A DNA stretch of 64,000 bases from Tessaracoccus timonensis (GTDB lineage Bacteria > Actinomycetota > Actinomycetes > Propionibacteriales > Propionibacteriaceae), in contig NZ_LT996886.1 in assembly GCF_900343145.1 (NCBI RefSeq), positions 2,480,001 through 2,544,000 of the forward strand, read 5' to 3'. Positions within the stretch are counted from its first letter, which is position 1, and each line of letters begins with the position of its first letter. Positions 26,564 to 35,442 of the stretch are shown here, piece after piece. The notes beneath the pieces were generated by a model. It had not been told where the DNA came from and ran no database searches. It saw nothing but the letters and a program-made list of their open reading frames with translations. Both the position numbers and the translations under genes were made by a program.

Positions 26564-27646
26564 CTACTTACACACTTCCTCGAATGGGTGTTGAATCTTG
26601 AACTGCTCCACGTGGTAGGGCCAGCCCATTGCGGTGTTCCATTGGGACACCACCAGGTGCAGCTCCTTCATGCTACTGCCCGGAATGATGTACGGGCCGT
26701 AGAGCTGGGCCATGTGATCGTCGGTTTCCTTCTCCCACTCCCCTCCATGGATGAGTGTGACGGCTTTGGCGTCTGCGAGCTTGACCACCTCGTCGGCGCG
26801 CAACGCATCCACGCGGTATTCGCCGGCGTTGAACCATGTGAGCATCCACTGCGAATCGACCTTGCGCAGGCACATCTCCCCCACCTTGCCGGGGATGATG
26901 TCGACCGGCGCATCGCTCCCCCATTTGCCGTCGCCTTGATACACCTCGTAAGCCTCGGGGTCGAGAATGCGGTCGGCAGGCACACGTGCAGCGATGGCTG
27001 GCTTATCTCGCTGGAAGCCGGTGGTGAGCATATTGACATACTTGCCGTCATCGTCGAGCGCCCACGTGCACTGCTGCATGCGCCCATCCATGTGGCGCAT
27101 TTCGAACATTTCCTTCGTGCGATCCCACGTCTCCCCAGAATCCTTCGAAGTCCAAATCTCGGTGTGCAGCACGTTGCCGAGCCCGGCGTTGACCATGACC
27201 CACAGGTAGATGGTGCCGCCGACGACAACAGCATCCGCAGGGAGGATCGTCGAGAGTGTGCCATCGTCGTGGGCGTAGTCGACGAGCTGTTCCGCGACGT
27301 CGCCGCCCACAGCTGAAGTCCATTGCAGGCCCTTCGTGGCGGTCTTCGGATCTGCGAACAGCCCCACCGGTGAGCGCCAGTTCCCGCCCGGGACGAACGC
27401 CTCCTCGAAGGTATCCCCAAAGATGAACAGGATGCGCCCGTCAGGGGTGGTGACTGGAATGCCAAGATCGGTGGCTTCCATCTTGAATGTGGTGGTGAGA
27501 TCCGAGCCGGTGACAGGGCCCCTACGCTCTATTCGACGGCACACGGGCTCTTCTTTGGAGCATGCCGTGAATGCAGGAAGCGAGACCGCTCCCACAGCAC
27601 CAGCAACGGCGATTCTTCTGCTGATCTTCCAATCAGTGCCCTGCAT
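26564..27646 (-). CDS. DUF4185 lipoprotein, candidate endo-D-arabinofuranase (GH183-like)
   Basis: From the ATG at 27646 (AAAGGTGGA ribosome binding site) the protein has 360 residues. It opens with a twin-arginine-type signal (ISRRIAVAGAVGAV) ending in a lipobox-like LPAFTAC, so it should be a surface lipoprotein. The rest fits DUF4185, a five-bladed propeller: DLGIPVTTPDGRILFIFGDTFEE near the front, then GGNWRSPVGLFA and repeated blades (TIYLWVMVNAGLG, IWTSKDSGETWDRT). DUF4185 members include endo-acting enzymes on mycobacterial D-arabinan (CAZy GH183). The family call is firm; the activity is inferred from family and neighbours. The partner DUF2961 gene lies 4.4 kb away. Confidence 0.8.
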   Translation of the reverse strand: MQGTDWKISRRIAVAGAVGAVSLPAFTACSKEEPVCRRIERRGPVTGSDLTTTFKMEATDLGIPVTTPDGRILFIFGDTFEEAFVPGGNWRSPVGLFADPKTATKGLQWTSAVGGDVAEQLVDYAHDDGTLSTILPADAVVVGGTIYLWVMVNAGLGNVLHTEIWTSKDSGETWDRTKEMFEMRHMDGRMQQCTWALDDDGKYVNMLTTGFQRDKPAIAARVPADRILDPEAYEVYQGDGKWGSDAPVDIIPGKVGEMCLRKVDSQWMLTWFNAGEYRVDALRADEVVKLADAKAVTLIHGGEWEKETDDHMAQLYGPYIIPGSSMKELHLVVSQWNTAMGWPYHVEQFKIQHPFEEVCK

Positions 27647-27771
27647 GAATATCCACCTTTGGAATTGCCTTCTGCGGTACGGGTATGCACCAAACAACGA
27701 TGACGAAATACACCTTACCTGAATCTCAGATCAGCCATGGGCCGGTGCGCCAATCACGTAAGGTTAGCAAC

Positions 27772-28635
27772 ATGAGCAAAGATACTGTTGCAATCATCCC
27801 CGGTGAGAAAAAACGGCTGCTTTCCGCTTCACCTGAGCCCGGCCAAGAGTGGTATATCAACGACCACACCTTCGTTCAAGACGACGATGGCAATTGGCAC
27901 GTGTTCGGCATCTGGCATGCTGAACCGGCGAATCCGTTAGATGAGAAATTCTTCCTGCACGCAAGCGCTCCGGCACTGGATGGGCCATGGACGGTGCATC
28001 CAGCCGTGATGCATGCACAGGAAGATATTGGCGAAACGCATGTGTGGGCGCCACACGTTATTCGCGTGGACGATACGTATCTCATGTTCTACTGCGGTGG
28101 CACGGAAGATCACGAGGCGTACCGCATCGAGTGCGCGACGAGCACCGACCTCTTCACCTGGCAGCACAGCGCCGACGGGCCCCTCTTCACCGACGGCTTC
28201 GACGCCCGCGATCCGATGGTGCTGAACGTAGGAGACAAGTGGGTGATGTACTACACCCGAACGTCGAAACCCGACGGAGGAACCCACCAGGTTGCAGCGC
28301 GCACCAGCCCGGATTTGAAGCAGTGGAGTGAGCCCGTCGTCGCCTTCGATTCCGGCGTGACAGGCACTTTTGGCGGCCCGACTGAGTCTCCGTTCGTGTG
28401 CAAGCTCTCCTCCGATACCTACGTGCTCTTCGTCTGTGAATCTGGGGAATACGATCGAACGCTCGCCTACGCATCAAGCGACCCGCTGCGCTTCGACGCA
28501 GGAAACCTCATCGACGTCGACCTCGACGAACACTGTGCCGAGATCATCGAAACCGACGACGGAACCTGGATCTCCGGTGGAGGTTGGGGACGCGGCGGAC
28601 TCACCATCCGGCCGATCACCATGACTGTTCAGTGA
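27772..28635 (+). CDS. Five-bladed beta-propeller glycosidase, GH43/GH32-like
   Basis: From the ATG at 27772 the product has 287 residues and no signal peptide, so it is probably cytoplasmic. Blade motifs of the GH43/GH32/GH117 type follow in order: WYINDHTFVQDDDGNWHVFG (first acidic residue), WAPHVIRVDDTYLMFYCGG, DARDPMVLNVGDKWVMYYT (second Asp) and GGPTESPFVCKL (Glu). These three acidic sites match the catalytic plan of furanosidases such as arabinofuranosidases and fructosidases. It is divergent from the DUF4185 gene across 125 bp, which must hold both promoters. It probably cleaves short oligosaccharides after uptake. Assignment to one GH family is not possible by eye. Confidence 0.7.
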   Translation: MSKDTVAIIPGEKKRLLSASPEPGQEWYINDHTFVQDDDGNWHVFGIWHAEPANPLDEKFFLHASAPALDGPWTVHPAVMHAQEDIGETHVWAPHVIRVDDTYLMFYCGGTEDHEAYRIECATSTDLFTWQHSADGPLFTDGFDARDPMVLNVGDKWVMYYTRTSKPDGGTHQVAARTSPDLKQWSEPVVAFDSGVTGTFGGPTESPFVCKLSSDTYVLFVCESGEYDRTLAYASSDPLRFDAGNLIDVDLDEHCAEIIETDDGTWISGGGWGRGGLTIRPITMTVQ

Positions 28636-28646
28636 TGCAAAAGATT

Positions 28647-28672
28647 GCGGGGCTGGCATTCCGCCAGCCCGC
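28647..28672. terminator. Bidirectional terminator between propeller gene and permease
   Basis: GCGGGGCTGGC and GCCAGCCCGC pair around a 5-nt loop, with one bulged base, in the 54-bp gap between two convergent genes. Confidence 0.65.
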
Positions 28673-28689
28673 CAAGGAAGTATCCCGAA

Positions 28690-29622
28690 CTACTTCAATC
28701 CCGACATCTTGATGTTGCCAATGATCTGCTTCTGGAAAATCAGGAACAGAATCACTACCGGGGCAGCAGTGAGTGTGGAGCCGGCCATGAGTAGCCCCAA
28801 CTCGGTCTGACGCTCAGAGCGGAATGTAGCAAGGTATTGCTGCAGCACGTATTTCTCGCGGCTCGTGATTGTCATAATCGGCCATACATAGGAGTTCCAG
28901 TAGGCAAGGAAGGCTGTAATTCCCATCACCACGAACGGCGGCTTCGAGAGCGGAAGGAACAGTCTGATAAAGATCTGGAATCTACCGCAGCCATCCAGCA
29001 TTGCCGCTTCCTCCAGGGATGAAGGAATGTTCAGATAAAACTGGCGAATAAAGAACACACTCGCAGCGCTCGCAGCGCCCGGAATCACCAGCACCGCGAG
29101 GGTATCGAGCATCGACAGTTGGGTAACTACGACGAAGCTCGTGAGCAGAATCGTCATGCCAGGAATGAACATCGTCGTGATGACAATTACCCAGAGCGTC
29201 TTCTTGAACCGGAACTCCAGACGAGCGAAGGCGTATGCGGCCATTGAGTTGACCGTGAGATGCAGCAAGCAGAAGAGCACTGCGCCAAGGAAGGTCCACC
29301 CCAAGGTTCGCAGGAAGACAGGGTCTTGCAGAATCTGAACGTAGTTCTCGTAGCGCCAGACTTCAGGGAAGAACTGGAACGGCGTCCGTACAACTTCGTT
29401 TCGTGCCTTGAAACCAGCAATCACCATCCACGCGAGCGGGAAGAGCGCTGCGAGCAGAAAGATGAGTCCGACGAGCCCCTTGAGCACAACCTGGACCCAG
29501 TACAGCGGTGTGCGCTTACGTACCCGGCGGTTAGGCTTCGCGTCGAGCGACTTCTCCGCAACGGTCGACACGACCTCGTCAGCAGCGGGTGCAGTGGATC
29601 CCGACATAGATTGATTCGTCAT
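28690..29622 (-). CDS. CUT1 sugar ABC transporter permease (MalG type)
   Basis: From the ATG at 29622 the protein has 310 residues and six predicted membrane segments, beginning VLKGLVGLIFLLAALFPLAW. The cytoplasmic EAA loop that contacts the ATPase is EEAAMLDGCGRFQIFIRLFLPL trimmed to its core EAAMLDGCG. The last segment ends in VVILFLIFQKQIIGNIKMSGLK, typical of MalG-type subunits. It starts one base after the stop of the partner permease, so translation is coupled. No ATPase gene is adjacent; actinobacterial CUT1 systems commonly share a distant MsiK-type ATPase. Confidence 0.93.
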   Translation of the reverse strand: MTNQSMSGSTAPAADEVVSTVAEKSLDAKPNRRVRKRTPLYWVQVVLKGLVGLIFLLAALFPLAWMVIAGFKARNEVVRTPFQFFPEVWRYENYVQILQDPVFLRTLGWTFLGAVLFCLLHLTVNSMAAYAFARLEFRFKKTLWVIVITTMFIPGMTILLTSFVVVTQLSMLDTLAVLVIPGAASAASVFFIRQFYLNIPSSLEEAAMLDGCGRFQIFIRLFLPLSKPPFVVMGITAFLAYWNSYVWPIMTITSREKYVLQQYLATFRSERQTELGLLMAGSTLTAAPVVILFLIFQKQIIGNIKMSGLK

Positions 29623-29623
29623 A

Positions 29624-30535
29624 TCAGTCAACCAACTTTTCGGAATTAAGAACACGGAAGATCATGGCTGAGACAGATCCCAGAACGACGAACAGCAGCA
29701 ATGCCGCCGCAATGGAATAGCCAACAGTGGCGTCCCCACGGAAGTGGTTGAAGATGAACAGGTTAGGCAGCATCGTCGAATCGAGCGGACCACCGTTGGT
29801 CATCACCAGGGGTAGCTCGTACTGCTGAATCGCGGCGGTGAAGCCGGTGATGAGCAAGTAGAGCAGAACGTTCTTCATCTGCGGAATCGTGATGTAGAAG
29901 GTCCGCTGCCACCATCCGGCGCCTTCCATCTCAGCGGCCTCGTACAGCTCACTCGGGATATCGACCATGGCAGCAACCATGATGAGCGATGTGAGACCCA
30001 TTCCGAGCCAAATGGCAGGAACTGCAATCGCGAGCAACGCCCACTTCGGGTCGGAAAGCCACGCGACCGGCTCGATATCGAAGAGCCCCAACAGCCAGTT
30101 CAGCAAGCCACCCGAATAGTTATAGATGAGCCCGAACGTGATGGACGTGATCACCGTCGAGATGATTGTGGGGATGTAGATGCTCACTTTGAGCACGCTC
30201 GCGAAATGACGCGAAACGCTGACCACCAAGCTCGCAAAAAGGAACGCCAGAACGAGCTGCACCGGCACCGTCATGAGTACGAAGGTGAGGCCAAGCTTCA
30301 CCGAGTTCCAGAACAACGGGTCATACAGCACGTTCTTGAAGTTCTGGAAGCCCACGAACTGGGGATCCAGGTAAAAACCCCAATCCTGGAACGATAGGTA
30401 CACCGCGTAGCCCGCAGGCCAGATGACGAAAATTCCGAGCATGATGAGCACTGGGCATAGCATCAGCAGCGCCAAGCGAGTGTCTCTATACCGGTAGCGT
30501 TTACTACGTTTCTTTAATTCAGCAGCCGACGGCAT
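29624..30535 (-). CDS. CUT1 sugar ABC transporter permease (MalF type)
   Basis: The ATG at 30535 has an AAGGAATG ribosome binding site and gives 303 residues. Six membrane segments begin with LALLMLCPVLIMLGIFVIWP. The EAA loop is EAAEMEGAGWWQRTFYITIP. As in short MalF-type subunits, there is no large periplasmic P2 loop. It pairs with the downstream MalG-type permease and the upstream lipoprotein as one importer for an oligosaccharide. The longer frame to 30607 would run into the hairpin that separates it from the binding-protein gene. Confidence 0.93.
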   Translation of the reverse strand: MPSAAELKKRSKRYRYRDTRLALLMLCPVLIMLGIFVIWPAGYAVYLSFQDWGFYLDPQFVGFQNFKNVLYDPLFWNSVKLGLTFVLMTVPVQLVLAFLFASLVVSVSRHFASVLKVSIYIPTIISTVITSITFGLIYNYSGGLLNWLLGLFDIEPVAWLSDPKWALLAIAVPAIWLGMGLTSLIMVAAMVDIPSELYEAAEMEGAGWWQRTFYITIPQMKNVLLYLLITGFTAAIQQYELPLVMTNGGPLDSTMLPNLFIFNHFRGDATVGYSIAAALLLFVVLGSVSAMIFRVLNSEKLVD

Positions 30536-30568
30536 GTTGTAGTCCCATTCCTTGTCTTCGGGCGCACA

Positions 30569-30605
30569 GTGTGGGCGTGGCGGCGCGAGACCGCCACACC
30601 CACAC
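30569..30605 (-). terminator. Hairpin between binding-protein and permease genes
   Basis: A 15-bp stem with one mismatch (GTGTGGGCGTGGCGG with CCGCCACACCCACAC) and a 7-nt loop. No T-run follows on the minus strand, so it more likely stabilises the upstream message or partly stops transcription, giving more binding protein than permease. Confidence 0.6.
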
Positions 30606-30612
30606 ACGTCAA

Positions 30613-31983
30613 CTAGTTGTTCTTAGGTGCTTTTTCAGGAAGCTTCTCTCGGTCGATGACCGTCTGAATTCCCGACGTTGCTTCCTTGAGGGCATCTTCA
30701 GGGGACTTCTGACCAACCATGCCGGCCTCCATCGCCGTGCCGACAGCCAGTGAGACATCCCAGGGGTACTGCGGCTCGGGGATGGCCGTCGGAGCAATCT
30801 CCTCCGTCACCACAGTGGACCAGGGGGCGTCCTTAGCTTCTGGCTGCTTGGCAACCGCGTCCATGACGGACTGGCGTACCGGGGCCTTCGTGAATTGCGT
30901 CTTGACGAAGAACGGCACGAGGAGTTCCGGATCACCTGCGAGGCACCAGCTCAAGAACTCGCCGGCTGCTTCCTTGTTCTTCGTCTTGGCGTCGACAACC
31001 CACTTGAAGTTGCCCAGCGTGGTTGCCGAATCGCCCTTCGCGTTCGGGGCCTGGACAAATGGCGCAACGCCCGTGTGCTCCAGCAGGTCGGGGTAGTCGG
31101 AGCCGATCTCGGACATCATCCAGGAACCGGAGACCTTGAAGGCGACCTTCTCTTCACCGAATTCCTTGCCTTCGACGTAGGCCGCGAGAGCCTGCTTCGG
31201 CATGTAACCCTTGTCCCACAGCTGCTTGTAGTAGCCAATCAGGGAGACGTACTCGTCGTTCTCGACGTCGGCCTTCGTCCAGTCGTCAGTGAGGGCAGTG
31301 TGTCCGCTGAAGTTGTACTGCTGGCCAACCGTCGACCACGCGAAGGTAGCTGCATCCTGCGCGGGAGCAATGCAGTACTGACCCTGGGAAAGGGTGGGCT
31401 TGATCTTCTCGCAGAATCCGAGCAATTCATCCCAGGTCTTTGGCGGCGTTTCCGGATCGAGCCCGGCTGCCTTAAACATCTTCTTATTCCAGAACAAGAC
31501 AGCCTGAGGCTCAAGCAGCAATGGGTAGGCGTAATACTTATCGCCGATCGCGGCAACCGGCAGCGCCGAATCGAGAATATCCTTGAGCTTATCCTCGCCC
31601 ACAATCTCGTTGAGCTCGTGGAGCTGGCCATTGTTGACGGCTTCGCTAATCGAGGCGGAGTGGGTGTAGACGTCGGGCATCTGACCCGCAGCCTGCGCAG
31701 AGGTCACGCGCTGATCCCATGCATCTGCAGGAATCTCTTCGTCTTCGACCTTGATCTTGTCCTGGGACTCGTTGAACTTCTTCACGATGTCCGCGTACCA
31801 CTCGTTCTCCACTGGGGTGAACGTGCGGTGCCAGAACTTGATGACGGTCTTTCCTGCGGCATCTCCGCCGCCCTTGCCCGCAGACTCACCCGGCGTGCTG
31901 GAGCCACAAGCCGCGAGGGTCGACGCAGCGGCGAGCCCTCCTCCGACGCCGATGAGGCGTCGACGATTGATTTCGTAGGTCAT
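30613..31983 (-). CDS. Sugar ABC transporter substrate-binding lipoprotein
   Basis: The ATG at 31983 has an AAGGAG ribosome binding site and gives 456 residues. The signal (NRRRLIGVGGGLAAASTLAAC) is trimmed at a lipobox LAAC, with arginines that could make it a twin-arginine substrate. The mature part is a cluster B (MalE-like) binding protein: VIKFWHRTFTPVENEWYADIVKKFN opening, then AWDQRVTSAQAAGQMPDVYTH and a late GEFLSWCLAG. It captures the sugar for the two permeases encoded next. Ligand class cannot be read from the sequence; context points to oligosaccharides released by the DUF4185 enzyme. Confidence 0.93.
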   Translation of the reverse strand: MTYEINRRRLIGVGGGLAAASTLAACGSSTPGESAGKGGGDAAGKTVIKFWHRTFTPVENEWYADIVKKFNESQDKIKVEDEEIPADAWDQRVTSAQAAGQMPDVYTHSASISEAVNNGQLHELNEIVGEDKLKDILDSALPVAAIGDKYYAYPLLLEPQAVLFWNKKMFKAAGLDPETPPKTWDELLGFCEKIKPTLSQGQYCIAPAQDAATFAWSTVGQQYNFSGHTALTDDWTKADVENDEYVSLIGYYKQLWDKGYMPKQALAAYVEGKEFGEEKVAFKVSGSWMMSEIGSDYPDLLEHTGVAPFVQAPNAKGDSATTLGNFKWVVDAKTKNKEAAGEFLSWCLAGDPELLVPFFVKTQFTKAPVRQSVMDAVAKQPEAKDAPWSTVVTEEIAPTAIPEPQYPWDVSLAVGTAMEAGMVGQKSPEDALKEATSGIQTVIDREKLPEKAPKNN

Positions 31984-32049
31984 TATTGATCTCCTTCTTT
32001 CATTATTTTCGCAATAGCGCAGCGGCATTGCTCGCTCATTGACAAGTTA

Positions 32050-33129
32050 TTAACCAAGCCGAGGCATACGTTCTTCAACGGGAGGAAGGGTGAGTGTTTC
32101 ATCCACACCGTCGAGGTACCAATATGCTACCGACGAAATGTCATCACTTCGGTGATTGTTGTGGCCGTGTTCAATAGTTACTCGAATGGACTCCTGGAAC
32201 ATGACCGGATCCTCAACGTGGAAGCGGTAGTAGGAAATCTGACCGGCCCAGTTTTCGCCACCGGGCAGCGTAATTCCGTGGTAGGGCGCGTTGTATTCCT
32301 CGGAGGGGCACCAAGCCGTATTGAAGTAATCCTCAGTGCCAGTGCCGTGCAGATTCGGCGGCCAGGACTCGCCGTCGACGAAGATCATGTCATCACCTTC
32401 GCCGTACCAGTTCCAGTCTTCCGTGTGGCGCAGGTTCGTGACATTGAACACACAACCGACGTAGTGGCCGCGGCCCTTGGCGTCGAGGATGACATAGTTA
32501 CCGTCGCCCGTGGTGTTCTTACCCTCGAACAAGTATTCAGGGTTGGTGAGCTCTCCCTGCTCGATGCCGTCGGTGGGGTTCTCACGACGCCAGGATGCGT
32601 GGAAGCGCCCGAGCCCTTCTTCGAGCTCGTCGAAGGCTTCGTAGTCGATGTAGAAGTAGAACCAGATCACCAGCTCTTCGGACTCGTTAGCGATCTCGAA
32701 CCGTGCCCCGTCGGCGAAGGGCATGTGGAAGAACGAGTTCAGCGACTTTCCGTCCTGCGGGCTCATCTGTAGCGGCAGCGACGCGAAGTTCCGCGTGCGG
32801 GCATGCCCCATGCCGAAGAAATCGCCGAGCGGCACCAGGATGCTGGGGTGCTCGTTGCCGTCCCAGTACGCGCGCAGCACGAGCTTGCGCATGAATGCGT
32901 TGTCCTTCGTCTCCGGGCCCGGAGGGAACTTCGGGGCGACGGTCATCCAGATGTGGTTCACGGAACCAGCGCCCTTGATGTTGGCGAACTCCACGGTTTC
33001 GCCGGGCTCCAACGTGATGCGGTCTTCATTGCCGCCAGTCACGTCGTAAGACGACACCCGTCGACGCTTCGTGTCACGAAGCCGGGGAAGGTCTCGCAAG
33101 CTCGATCCGTGCTTGCCATAGTTCGTCAT
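32050..33129 (-). CDS. DUF2961 (GH172) glycoside hydrolase, candidate alpha-D-arabinofuranosidase or fructofuranosidase
   Basis: The ATG at 33129 (GAGGAG ribosome binding site) gives 359 residues without a signal peptide, so the enzyme is intracellular. DUF2961 hallmarks are the jelly-roll opening GGNEDRITLEPGETVEFANIKG, the HIWMTV strand and the acidic pair segment DDMIFVDGE...HGTGTEDYFNTAW. DUF2961 is now CAZy GH172; characterised members act on alpha-D-arabinofuranosides of mycobacterial arabinan or on alpha-fructofuranosides (difructose anhydride I). It is the first gene of the operon with the binding protein and permeases, and a LacI-type palindrome sits 32 bp upstream. The gene product probably hydrolyses the imported oligosaccharide. 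Confidence 0.85.
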   Translation of the reverse strand: MTNYGKHGSSLRDLPRLRDTKRRRVSSYDVTGGNEDRITLEPGETVEFANIKGAGSVNHIWMTVAPKFPPGPETKDNAFMRKLVLRAYWDGNEHPSILVPLGDFFGMGHARTRNFASLPLQMSPQDGKSLNSFFHMPFADGARFEIANESEELVIWFYFYIDYEAFDELEEGLGRFHASWRRENPTDGIEQGELTNPEYLFEGKNTTGDGNYVILDAKGRGHYVGCVFNVTNLRHTEDWNWYGEGDDMIFVDGESWPPNLHGTGTEDYFNTAWCPSEEYNAPYHGITLPGGENWAGQISYYRFHVEDPVMFQESIRVTIEHGHNNHRSDDISSVAYWYLDGVDETLTLPPVEERMPRLG

Positions 33130-33160
33130 TGCAACTCCTCTTGCTCTCCAGCAACTCCGC

Positions 33161-33176
33161 GTGGAATCGATTACAC
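33161..33176. promoter_or_regulatory. LacI-family operator upstream of the DUF2961-transporter operon
   Basis: GTGGAATCGATTACAC is a near-perfect palindrome centred on ATCGAT, as expected for LacI-family operators. It lies 32 bp upstream of the DUF2961 start, just downstream of a possible TATCAT -10 box on the minus strand, so binding would block transcription. The LacI gene at 25534 is the obvious candidate repressor. Confidence 0.6.
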
Positions 33177-33252
33177 GATGATAATCACACGGGCCTCGCG
33201 CATGCAAGAGCGGGGTGGCGTTGTGGCCGAACTGTGACCAAACGAGGTGCGC

Positions 33253-34752
33253 TCAGCGCTTTCGGTAGAGCTTCTTCGACTGGTACACGGGTTCCGTGGT
33301 GACGTGAATACCTAACTGACGGAAGATGTTCTCGTCTACGGGTCCGAGAATCACGCTCTCGTGCACGTCGCAGCCACGCAACTGCTGGAGCCCTTCCATG
33401 GCGAGCGCCGCGTTCGGGTCTGATTTGGCGCTCACCGCCAGCGCGATCAGCACCTCGTCGGTGTGCAATCGTGGATTCTGCGAGCCAAGCACCTGCGTCT
33501 TCAGCCACTGGATCGGCTCGATAGATTCAGGCGAAAGCAGGTCGATGTCGTCGTCGATATCGCACAGAGCCTTGAGCGCATTAATGAGCATCGCCGACGA
33601 TGCCCCGAGCAGGGCGGAAGTCTTACCCGTAACAACCGTTCCGTCGGGAAGTTCCATGGCCGCTGCCGGGTTCTTCGTCTTCTTGGCCAGATTGTTAGCT
33701 GCTACCACGACGGGACGGTCTTCGACGGTGATGCCCAGCTGGCTCATCAGCAACGCAATCTTCTCCGACGCGTCGGGCTCCAGCGCTTCCGCTTTCTCCT
33801 CGACGACGGCCTTGTACCACCGTCGAATGACCTCCTGCTTAGAGGCACGTCGGCACACCTCGTCATCGCTGATACAAAAGCCCACCATGTTGACGCCCAT
33901 ATCGGTGGGCGATTCGTAGGGCGACTCCCCCAGCAGGCTCTCGAAGAGCTGGTTGAGCACTGGAAAGACTTCAACGTCGCGGTTGTAGTTGACGCACTGC
34001 TCGCCGTAGGCGGCCAGGTGGTACGGGTCGATGAGGTTCACGTCGTCCAGGTCTGCCGTCGCGGCCTCGTACGCGATATTGACGGGATGGTCGAGCGCGA
34101 GGTTCCAGATGGGGAACGTCTCGTACTTCGCGTAGCCAGAGGTGATGCCGCGCTGGTGGTCGTGATAGAGCTGCGACAGGCACGTCGCCATCTTTCCGCT
34201 GCCGGGCCCTGGCGCCGTGACCACGACGACGTCGCGTTCGGTCTCGATATAGTCGTTGCGCCCGAGCCCGGACTCGCTGACGATGTGCTTCACGTCATGC
34301 GGGTACCCCTTGATGGGATAGTGCCGGTAGACGCGCAGGCCGAGGCGTTCGAGTTTGCGACGAAACGCGCGGGCGGGTGCGTTGTCTTCCGTCGTCTGCG
34401 TGATGACCACGCTGCCGACGAACAGCCCGCGCTCGCGGAAGGCGTCGATGAGGCGCAGCACGTCCTCTTCATACGGGATACCCAGGTCGGCGCGCTGTTT
34501 TTTCGTCGCGATGTCTTTGGCATTCACCGCGATGACGATTTCGACGTCGTCGCGCATGGTCTCGAGCATCTCGATCTTGTTATCTGGGGTGAACCCCGGC
34601 AGCACGCGGGACGCGTGCATGTCGTCGAAGAGTTTCCCACCGAACTCGAGGTAGAGCTTCCCGCCGAACTGCGCCCGACGAGCCTCAATGTGCTCGGACT
34701 GCATGGCGAGGTACTTTTCGCGATCAAAGCCTAACTGCACGTGCGGAAGCAT
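33253..34752 (-). CDS. DUF1846 domain-containing protein
   Basis: This 499-residue protein (ATG at 34752, GGGGGAGG ribosome binding site) matches the DUF1846 family: [20 protein letters not shown] at the start, [24 protein letters not shown], a nucleotide-binding-type loop [22 protein letters not shown], and a long helical/Rossmann C-terminal half. DUF1846 proteins are conserved in Firmicutes and Actinobacteria and have P-loop-like and Rossmann folds; their function is not established. There is no signal peptide or membrane segment. It is read in the same direction as the DUF2961 operon but separated by 123 bp with a promoter, so it need not belong to it. Confidence 0.85.
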   Translation of the reverse strand: MLPHVQLGFDREKYLAMQSEHIEARRAQFGGKLYLEFGGKLFDDMHASRVLPGFTPDNKIEMLETMRDDVEIVIAVNAKDIATKKQRADLGIPYEEDVLRLIDAFRERGLFVGSVVITQTTEDNAPARAFRRKLERLGLRVYRHYPIKGYPHDVKHIVSESGLGRNDYIETERDVVVVTAPGPGSGKMATCLSQLYHDHQRGITSGYAKYETFPIWNLALDHPVNIAYEAATADLDDVNLIDPYHLAAYGEQCVNYNRDVEVFPVLNQLFESLLGESPYESPTDMGVNMVGFCISDDEVCRRASKQEVIRRWYKAVVEEKAEALEPDASEKIALLMSQLGITVEDRPVVVAANNLAKKTKNPAAAMELPDGTVVTGKTSALLGASSAMLINALKALCDIDDDIDLLSPESIEPIQWLKTQVLGSQNPRLHTDEVLIALAVSAKSDPNAALAMEGLQQLRGCDVHESVILGPVDENIFRQLGIHVTTEPVYQSKKLYRKR

Positions 34753-34799
34753 AGCGCCTCCCCCTTCCACGTACACTGGATGCAGCATGAAGGAGAGAC

Positions 34800-35438
34800 A
34801 TGACTGAGTACGACCCGTACCGAGACATCGACGACATCATTGACGAGATCGATGGGAACGATACCCAGGACAAGCCGCGCCCCTCTTCCGAAGATCAGGC
34901 GAAGCCCTCGCCACAGCCGGTGACCGACCCTGTGAACCCGTTCTACGGGTCCCGCTACACCGACGCACCGTCGCAACCCACCGCGCACCCTACCTACGGG
35001 GCGAGCGGGAACGGCTACTACACGGGAGCCTACGAGAACCCCTTCCTCGTTCAGAACGGCCCGGTGCCGGTGCCAGCGCATCGAGTACCCGCGGTGCCAC
35101 CCGAGCGGCAGGCCAACCTCACCATGCATAAGCTCAACACCTGGCTCTCGGTGTTCTTCCCCATCGCGTCCGTCATCTTCTTCTTCATCGAGAAGGACAA
35201 GGAACGCGTGTACGACCAGCACCTTCGCGAGACGATGAACATGGGGATCACCCGCATGATTCTCTCCGTCGGTTTCACGCTGGCGAGCGGATTCGTCGGC
35301 GGTATCTTTGGTCTGCTCAACGTGGTGTACTTCATCCTGGCCCTGCTCGGCGCGATGGAAGCGCAGACGAAGTACGTCGAGGGCTCCCCCATCCGCTACA
35401 AGGGCGCGATCCCGTTCACACGCAAAGACGACATCTGA
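34800..35438 (+). CDS. DUF4870 (Tic20-like) membrane protein
   Basis: This 212-residue protein has an acidic, Pro-rich N-terminal half of about 110 residues ([19 protein letters not shown]...) and a C-terminal DUF4870 region with membrane segments ([54 protein letters not shown]) around the family motif [17 protein letters not shown]. The start has an AAGGAGAG ribosome binding site. DUF4870 proteins are small membrane proteins of unknown role. The gene is divergent from the DUF1846 gene and converges on the Sua5 gene. Confidence 0.8.
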   Translation: MTEYDPYRDIDDIIDEIDGNDTQDKPRPSSEDQAKPSPQPVTDPVNPFYGSRYTDAPSQPTAHPTYGASGNGYYTGAYENPFLVQNGPVPVPAHRVPAVPPERQANLTMHKLNTWLSVFFPIASVIFFFIEKDKERVYDQHLRETMNMGITRMILSVGFTLASGFVGGIFGLLNVVYFILALLGAMEAQTKYVEGSPIRYKGAIPFTRKDDI

Positions 35439-35442
35439 GCGC

